From positions 1 to 15,421 of the forward strand of contig VSPF01000062.1 of the NCBI GenBank assembly GCA_009775195.1: DNA of 15,421 nucleotides, written 5' to 3'. The stretch comes from Muribaculaceae bacterium. GTDB lineage: Bacteria > Bacteroidota > Bacteroidia > Bacteroidales > Muribaculaceae. A program made the translations under genes and the position numbers. Below, piece by piece: positions 14,293 to 15,421 of this stretch. Within the stretch, counting starts at the first letter, position 1. Each line of letters begins with the position of its first letter. A model generated the notes under the pieces. That model did no database searches. It worked only from the letters and a program-made list of their open reading frames with translations, and was not told the DNA's origin.

Positions 14293-14716
14293 TGACTTGA
14301 CAAACAATCCGTAAATTTTTTCCTGCTACAAAATTACAACCGCCATCATACCCCGGCAATACCCTAAATCGGGTATAAATCGGGGCAACAACCGCGTTGC
14401 CGAAAAGACTATAAGACGATAAACAAGACACATAAATGCAAAAATTCAAAAAGCACATAAACGTTTTATGCATTTTTGTCCCCTTATATCTTTTTGTCTC
14501 CTCTTGTCAGGCACGTTCTTTAGCCACCTTTTAGACTGTAGGATTATCAAAATTACACTTAAACACGTTAATTTTTAGCTTTTTTTGTGATTTTTAAAAT
14601 AAAGCCGTAACTTAGCGGCGTCATTACTTGTTGATGGCGCTGACAATTGTCTAACCAAACCCTAAAAATCCTGAAAACTAACAAACAATCGTTTCACCAA
14701 ATCTCTAACCACTTAA
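14282..14716. other. Intergenic region with hairpins, 435 bases
   Basis: No gene is supported here. The first part holds two overlapping hairpins: a nested one at 14351-14385 (outer CCCCG/CGGGG, inner ATACCC/GGGTAT) and a second at 14384-14401 (GGCAAC/GTTGCC) that cannot form fully at the same time. From about 14400 on the DNA is A+T-rich, with CATAAA-CGT-TTTATG at about 14454-14468. No exact TAnnTTTG box was found on the plus strand; TAACTTAG near 14608 is the nearest degenerate match, so the promoter of the following gene is unresolved. Confidence 0.55.
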
Positions 14717-15421
14717 ATGGCCAAGAAACTATTCACATTGCTCGTCTTTGCAGCATTGCTACTGCCAATAGGCTGTAAATACGACGACACGGACCTTTGG
14801 AACTCCGTAAATGACCTCGACGACAGAGTAGGCAAACTCGAAGTCGCAGTACAGAAACTCAACGACAACGTACAGGTGCTCTCCGACCTAATGAACGGCA
14901 AGCTCTTCATACAAAGTATCGAAGACAAGGGCAACGGCGTGCGTGTAATACACTTTATCAACGCAGCCGGCGCAGAATCGACCATGGAAATCCGCAATGG
15001 CAAGGATGGTGCCGACGGTAAGGACGGCATCAATGGCGCCGACGGCAAAGACGGCCTGGATGGCGCTCCCGGCAAAGACGGCGTAGACGGCAAGGACGGA
15101 CAAGACGGGGCCCCCGGTAAGGACGGTGCCGACGGCAAAGACGGCAAAGATGGCGTTGACGGCCAGACACCCGTCGTCTCGGTCCGCCAGGATTCTGACG
15201 GCAACTGGTACTGGACCCTCAACGGCGACTTCATACTCGACCAGGCCGGCAACAAAATCCGCGCAAACGGCATCGACGGCAAGGACGGTGCTCCCGGCAA
15301 AGACGGCGTCGACGGCAAAGACGGTCAGGACGGTGCTCCCGGCAAAGACGGCGTTGATGGCAAGGACGGTCAGGACGGTGCTCCCGGCAAAGACGGCGTC
15401 GACGGCAAGGACGGTCAGGAC
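14717..15421 (+). CDS. Collagen-like coiled-coil lipoprotein (5' part)
   Basis: 235 codons are seen and the frame is open at the window end. The signal peptide MAKKLFTLLVFAALLLPIGC ends in a lipobox with Cys20; KYDDTD follows, an acidic stretch like the Bacteroidetes lipoprotein surface-export signal, so surface display is likely. Residues 27-59 show heptad spacing (LWNSVNDLDDRVGKLEVAV onward), a probable trimeric coiled coil as in DUF4988 proteins. Collagen-type Gly-X-Y triplets occupy 95-149 (GKDGADGKDG type), then a 36-residue non-collagen insert (TPVVSVRQDSDGNWYWTLNG and following), then triplets again from 186, in exact 15-residue repeats (GAPGKDGVDGKDGQD). The likely product is a stiff, rod-like surface adhesin or stalk. 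The C-terminal domain is not in view. Confidence 0.88.
   Translation, partial: MAKKLFTLLVFAALLLPIGCKYDDTDLWNSVNDLDDRVGKLEVAVQKLNDNVQVLSDLMNGKLFIQSIEDKGNGVRVIHFINAAGAESTMEIRNGKDGADGKDGINGADGKDGLDGAPGKDGVDGKDGQDGAPGKDGADGKDGKDGVDGQTPVVSVRQDSDGNWYWTLNGDFILDQAGNKIRANGIDGKDGAPGKDGVDGKDGQDGAPGKDGVDGKDGQDGAPGKDGVDGKDGQD
15287..15421 (+). repeat. 45-bp tandem repeat in the collagen-like gene
   Basis: Three consecutive 45-bp units (15287-15331, 15332-15376, 15377-15421) encode GAPGKDGVDGKDGQD each and differ only at a few third positions (GTC/GTT, GAC/GAT, AAA/AAG). The third unit ends at the window edge, so more copies may follow. In-frame unit gain or loss would change rod length without breaking the gene. 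Confidence 0.9.

Noticed and set aside
14713..15318. 201-codon minus-strand open frame rich in Pro, Ser and Leu
   Set aside because: Its PSLPSAPSLP repeats are the complement of the Gly-X-Y codons of the collagen-like lipoprotein.
15287..15421. Regular repeats at the window end as a CRISPR array
   Set aside because: The units are directly adjacent with no unique spacers and are in frame with a collagen-like protein.

Overview
The window looks like chromosomal DNA from a Bacteroidales bacterium, probably from the Muribaculaceae/Prevotella side of the order (that level is inference). The evidence is several exact matches to the Bacteroidetes promoter core TAnnTTTG, two of them with a TTTG element 20 bases upstream; the gene order DUF4271 - hemD - rnpA - yidD - TatD-like; a DUF1343/NamZ exo-muramidase; and a collagen-like, coiled-coil (DUF4988-type) lipoprotein. 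Coding DNA is G+C-rich with many GAC/GGC codons, except for one A+T-richer ATPase gene.

Layout. On the minus strand, 1-931 is the N-terminal 310 codons of the GTPase HflX (cut by the window start) and 1024-2835 is a long-chain acyl-CoA ligase; a 20-bp palindrome lies between them. A 354-base gap (2836-3189) holds back-to-back promoters and a perfect 19-bp inverted repeat. From there everything is on the plus strand: a DUF4143-type AAA ATPase (3190-4428), then a three-gene operon with a consensus promoter: secreted NamZ (4682-5845), an LtaS-like membrane phosphotransferase (5850-7694) and a sodium:solute symporter (7694-9142). Next come a WYL-domain regulator (9205-10101), an RHH/YoeB-type toxin-antitoxin pair with its own consensus promoter (10171-10745), a LOG-family nucleotide hydrolase (10819-11403) joined to a DUF4271 membrane protein (11405-12319), hemD (GTG start), rnpA (TTG start), yidD and a TatD-like hydrolase that stops early (13745-14281). 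After a 435-base non-coding stretch with hairpins, a collagen-like lipoprotein (14717 to the window end) is entered and not finished.

How the genes work together. NamZ releases MurNAc from the non-reducing ends of peptidoglycan fragments; the symporter two genes downstream is a natural candidate for taking up the product, so 4682-9142 reads as a cell-wall sugar salvage or remodelling operon, with an unexpected LtaS-like phosphotransferase in the middle. LOG-DUF4271-hemD-rnpA-yidD-TatD is a tightly packed housekeeping run in which adjacent genes overlap or nearly touch. Three copies of a REP-like palindrome with a common CTAC tail sit in non-coding gaps (995-1014, 4513-4532, 9169-9188). No rRNA, tRNA, IS element or CRISPR array was seen.
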